This document shows positions 4,620-5,856 of a DNA stretch of 5,856 nucleotides, one piece after another (the first letter of the stretch is position 1; each line of letters opens with the position of its first letter). A model generated the notes under the pieces. The model did not search any database, was not told the DNA's origin, and worked only from the letters and a program-made list of their open reading frames with translations. Made by a program: the position numbers and the translations under genes. The DNA comes from Hydrogenophaga intermedia (GTDB lineage Bacteria; Pseudomonadota; Gammaproteobacteria; Burkholderiales; Burkholderiaceae_C): contig CAMBOY010000198.1 in NCBI GenBank assembly GCA_945869245.1, positions 1 through 5,856 of the forward strand, written 5' to 3'.

Positions 4620-5856
4620 CAATCCTCCACTTGCAAGATGGCCAAGAAGGCTTCTTGCGGCACTTCGACCGAGCCAATTTGCTTCATGCGTTTCTTACCC
4701 GCCTTCTGCTTTTCCAGCAGTTTGCGCTTGCGGGTGATGTCACCGCCATAACATTTGGCCAGCACGTTTTTGCGCAGAGCCTTGATGGTCTCTCGCGCAA
4801 TGATGTTGCCGCCAATGGCGGCCTGAATGGCGACGTCAAACTGCTGGCGGCTGATGATCTCGCGCATCTTGGCGGCCACCGCCCGGCCCCGGTACTGCGA
4901 CTGGCTGCGGTGCACGATGATGGACAACGCATCGACCTTCTCGGTGTTGAGCAAGATGTCGACCTTGACCACGTCGGAGGCGCGGTACTCTTTGAACTCG
5001 TAGTCCATCGACGCGTAGCCACGGCTGACCGACTTGAGCTTGTCGAAGAAATCCAGCACGATCTCACCCAAGGGCATGTCGTAGGTCAGCATGACCTGCT
5101 TGCCGTGGTAGGCCATATTGATCTGCATGCCACGCTTTTGGTTGGCCAAAGTCATGACCGCACCCACATAGTCCTGGGGCATGTACAAATGCACCGTGAC
5201 AATGGGTTCGCGGATTTCCTGGATGCGCCCGATATCGGGCATCTTGGACGGGTTCTCCACCTGGATCACTTCGCCATCGCCCTTGACCACCTGGTAGACC
5301 ACGCTGGGCGCGGTGGTGATCAGGTCTTGGTCAAATTCGCGCTCCAGCCGCTCTTGCACAATTTCCATGTGCAGCAGACCCAGGAAGCCGCAGCGAAAGC
5401 CAAAGCCCAACGCCTGCGATACCTCGGGTTCGTAATGCAGCGCGGCGTCGTTGAGCTTGAGCTTTTCCAGCGCGTCGCGCAGCGAGTCGTATTCGCTGGC
5501 CTCGGTCGGGTAGAGGCCGGCAAACACCTGCGGCTGAACCTCCTTGAAGCCAGGCAGCGGCGCCTCGGCCGGACCCAGGTTGTTGGGCAGCTTTTTCTCC
5601 AGCGTGATGGTGTCGCCCACCTTGGCCGCCTGCAACTCTTTGATGCCCGCAATGATGAAACCCACCTCGCCCGCTTCGAGCGATTCACGCGGCTCGTTGG
5701 CTGGTGTGAACACGCCCAGGTTGTCGGCGTTGTAGACCGTGTTGGTCGCCATCATCTTGAAGCGCTCGCCCTTGCGCAGACGGCCATCGACCACACGCAC
5801 CAGCATCACGACACCCACATAGGTGTCGAACCAACTGTCCACGATCATGGCGCGCA
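4619..5856 (-). CDS. lepA: Elongation factor 4 (LepA), partial, N-terminal part outside window
   Basis: LepA/EF4 is a ribosome-associated translational GTPase related to EF-G, implicated in ribosome back-translocation and in 30S biogenesis. About 411 residues are visible and the reading frame stays open through the right edge, so the ATG at 5848 is an internal Met and not the start; the family is about 600 residues long. The visible part begins in the beta-barrel domain after the GTPase domain (IVDSWFDTYVGVV), continues through the EF-G-like alpha/beta domain with the hallmark GFRCGFLGLLHME (about 5407-5363), and ends in the LepA-specific C-terminal domain with LAKCYGGDITRK, the Lys/Arg-rich stretch and QEAFLAIL. 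The GTPase motifs G1 to G5 cannot be checked here. Its TGA stop shares one base with the lepB ATG, and the last codons carry the lepB ribosome binding site. Identification is firm from near-continuous similarity to the remembered E. coli protein. Confidence 0.97.
   Translation of the reverse strand, partial: RAMIVDSWFDTYVGVVMLVRVVDGRLRKGERFKMMATNTVYNADNLGVFTPANEPRESLEAGEVGFIIAGIKELQAAKVGDTITLEKKLPNNLGPAEAPLPGFKEVQPQVFAGLYPTEASEYDSLRDALEKLKLNDAALHYEPEVSQALGFGFRCGFLGLLHMEIVQERLEREFDQDLITTAPSVVYQVVKGDGEVIQVENPSKMPDIGRIQEIREPIVTVHLYMPQDYVGAVMTLANQKRGMQINMAYHGKQVMLTYDMPLGEIVLDFFDKLKSVSRGYASMDYEFKEYRASDVVKVDILLNTEKVDALSIIVHRSQSQYRGRAVAAKMREIISRQQFDVAIQAAIGGNIIARETIKALRKNVLAKCYGGDITRKRKLLEKQKAGKKRMKQIGSVEVPQEAFLAILQVED
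4624..4628 (-). promoter_or_regulatory. Ribosome binding site of lepB inside the lepA 3' end
   Basis: On the minus strand GGAGG lies four bases before the lepB ATG at 4619 and within the final codons of lepA. Its position decides in favour of the ATG over the adjacent TTG at 4622. With the TGATG overlap it suggests that ribosomes finishing lepA restart on lepB. Confidence 0.75.

Noticed and set aside
3609..4751. A 380-codon plus-strand frame opposite lepB and the lepA end
   Set aside because: Another codon-opposed shadow explained by sense-codon avoidance in lepB; it has no domain and no sensible start context.
1..5856. Search for a mobile element, CRISPR array, toxin-antitoxin pair, phage gene or tRNA
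   Set aside because: Nearly the whole window is occupied by seven contiguous housekeeping genes with gaps of at most 66 bases. I saw no repeats, transposase motifs or composition break.

Overview
The window is a GC-rich chromosomal segment in which every real gene lies on the minus strand, so transcription runs from the right edge (5856) to the left edge (1). In transcription order the genes are lepA (5' end cut by the right edge), lepB, a small DUF4845-type membrane protein, rnc, era, recO and pdxJ (3' end cut by the left edge). This is the lepA-lepB-rnc-era-recO-pdxJ housekeeping cluster known from gamma- and beta-proteobacteria. The DUF4845 gene between lepB and rnc, the sequence style of LepB and PdxJ, and the base composition point to a beta-proteobacterium, most likely Burkholderiales and plausibly Comamonadaceae. 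That placement is my inference from remembered family patterns, not from a search.

Layout: 5856-4619 lepA (about the last two thirds of the protein); 4619-3639 lepB, joined to lepA by a one-base TGATG overlap; 3614-3273 DUF4845, behind a strong AAGGAG; a 66-base gap whose RNA can fold into a long interrupted hairpin; 3206-2523 rnc; 2508-1492 era, 14 bases after rnc; a 48-base gap; 1443-682 recO, with a GTG start; 665-1 pdxJ, 16 bases after recO. Spacing is tight throughout and I see no terminator or convincing promoter inside, so the segment reads as one polycistronic unit whose main promoter lies beyond the right edge.

Functionally the unit mixes ribosome and RNA work (LepA/EF4 on ribosomes, RNase III cutting double-stranded RNA, Era in 30S assembly) with membrane protein export (LepB, and the DUF4845 protein, whose job is unknown), DNA repair (RecO) and vitamin B6 synthesis (PdxJ). 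No mobile element, CRISPR array, tRNA, rRNA or foreign-looking island is visible.

I found no new multi-gene system. The points most worth a second look are in the non-coding and junction sequence: (1) tandem hairpins just upstream of rnc, one of them swallowing the DUF4845 stop codon, which would make a plausible RNase III self-cleavage site; (2) a six-codon mini-ORF that exactly bridges recO and pdxJ by overlapping both; (3) a long N-terminal extension on Era behind a run of eight A after its start codon; (4) the uncharacterised DUF4845 protein itself.
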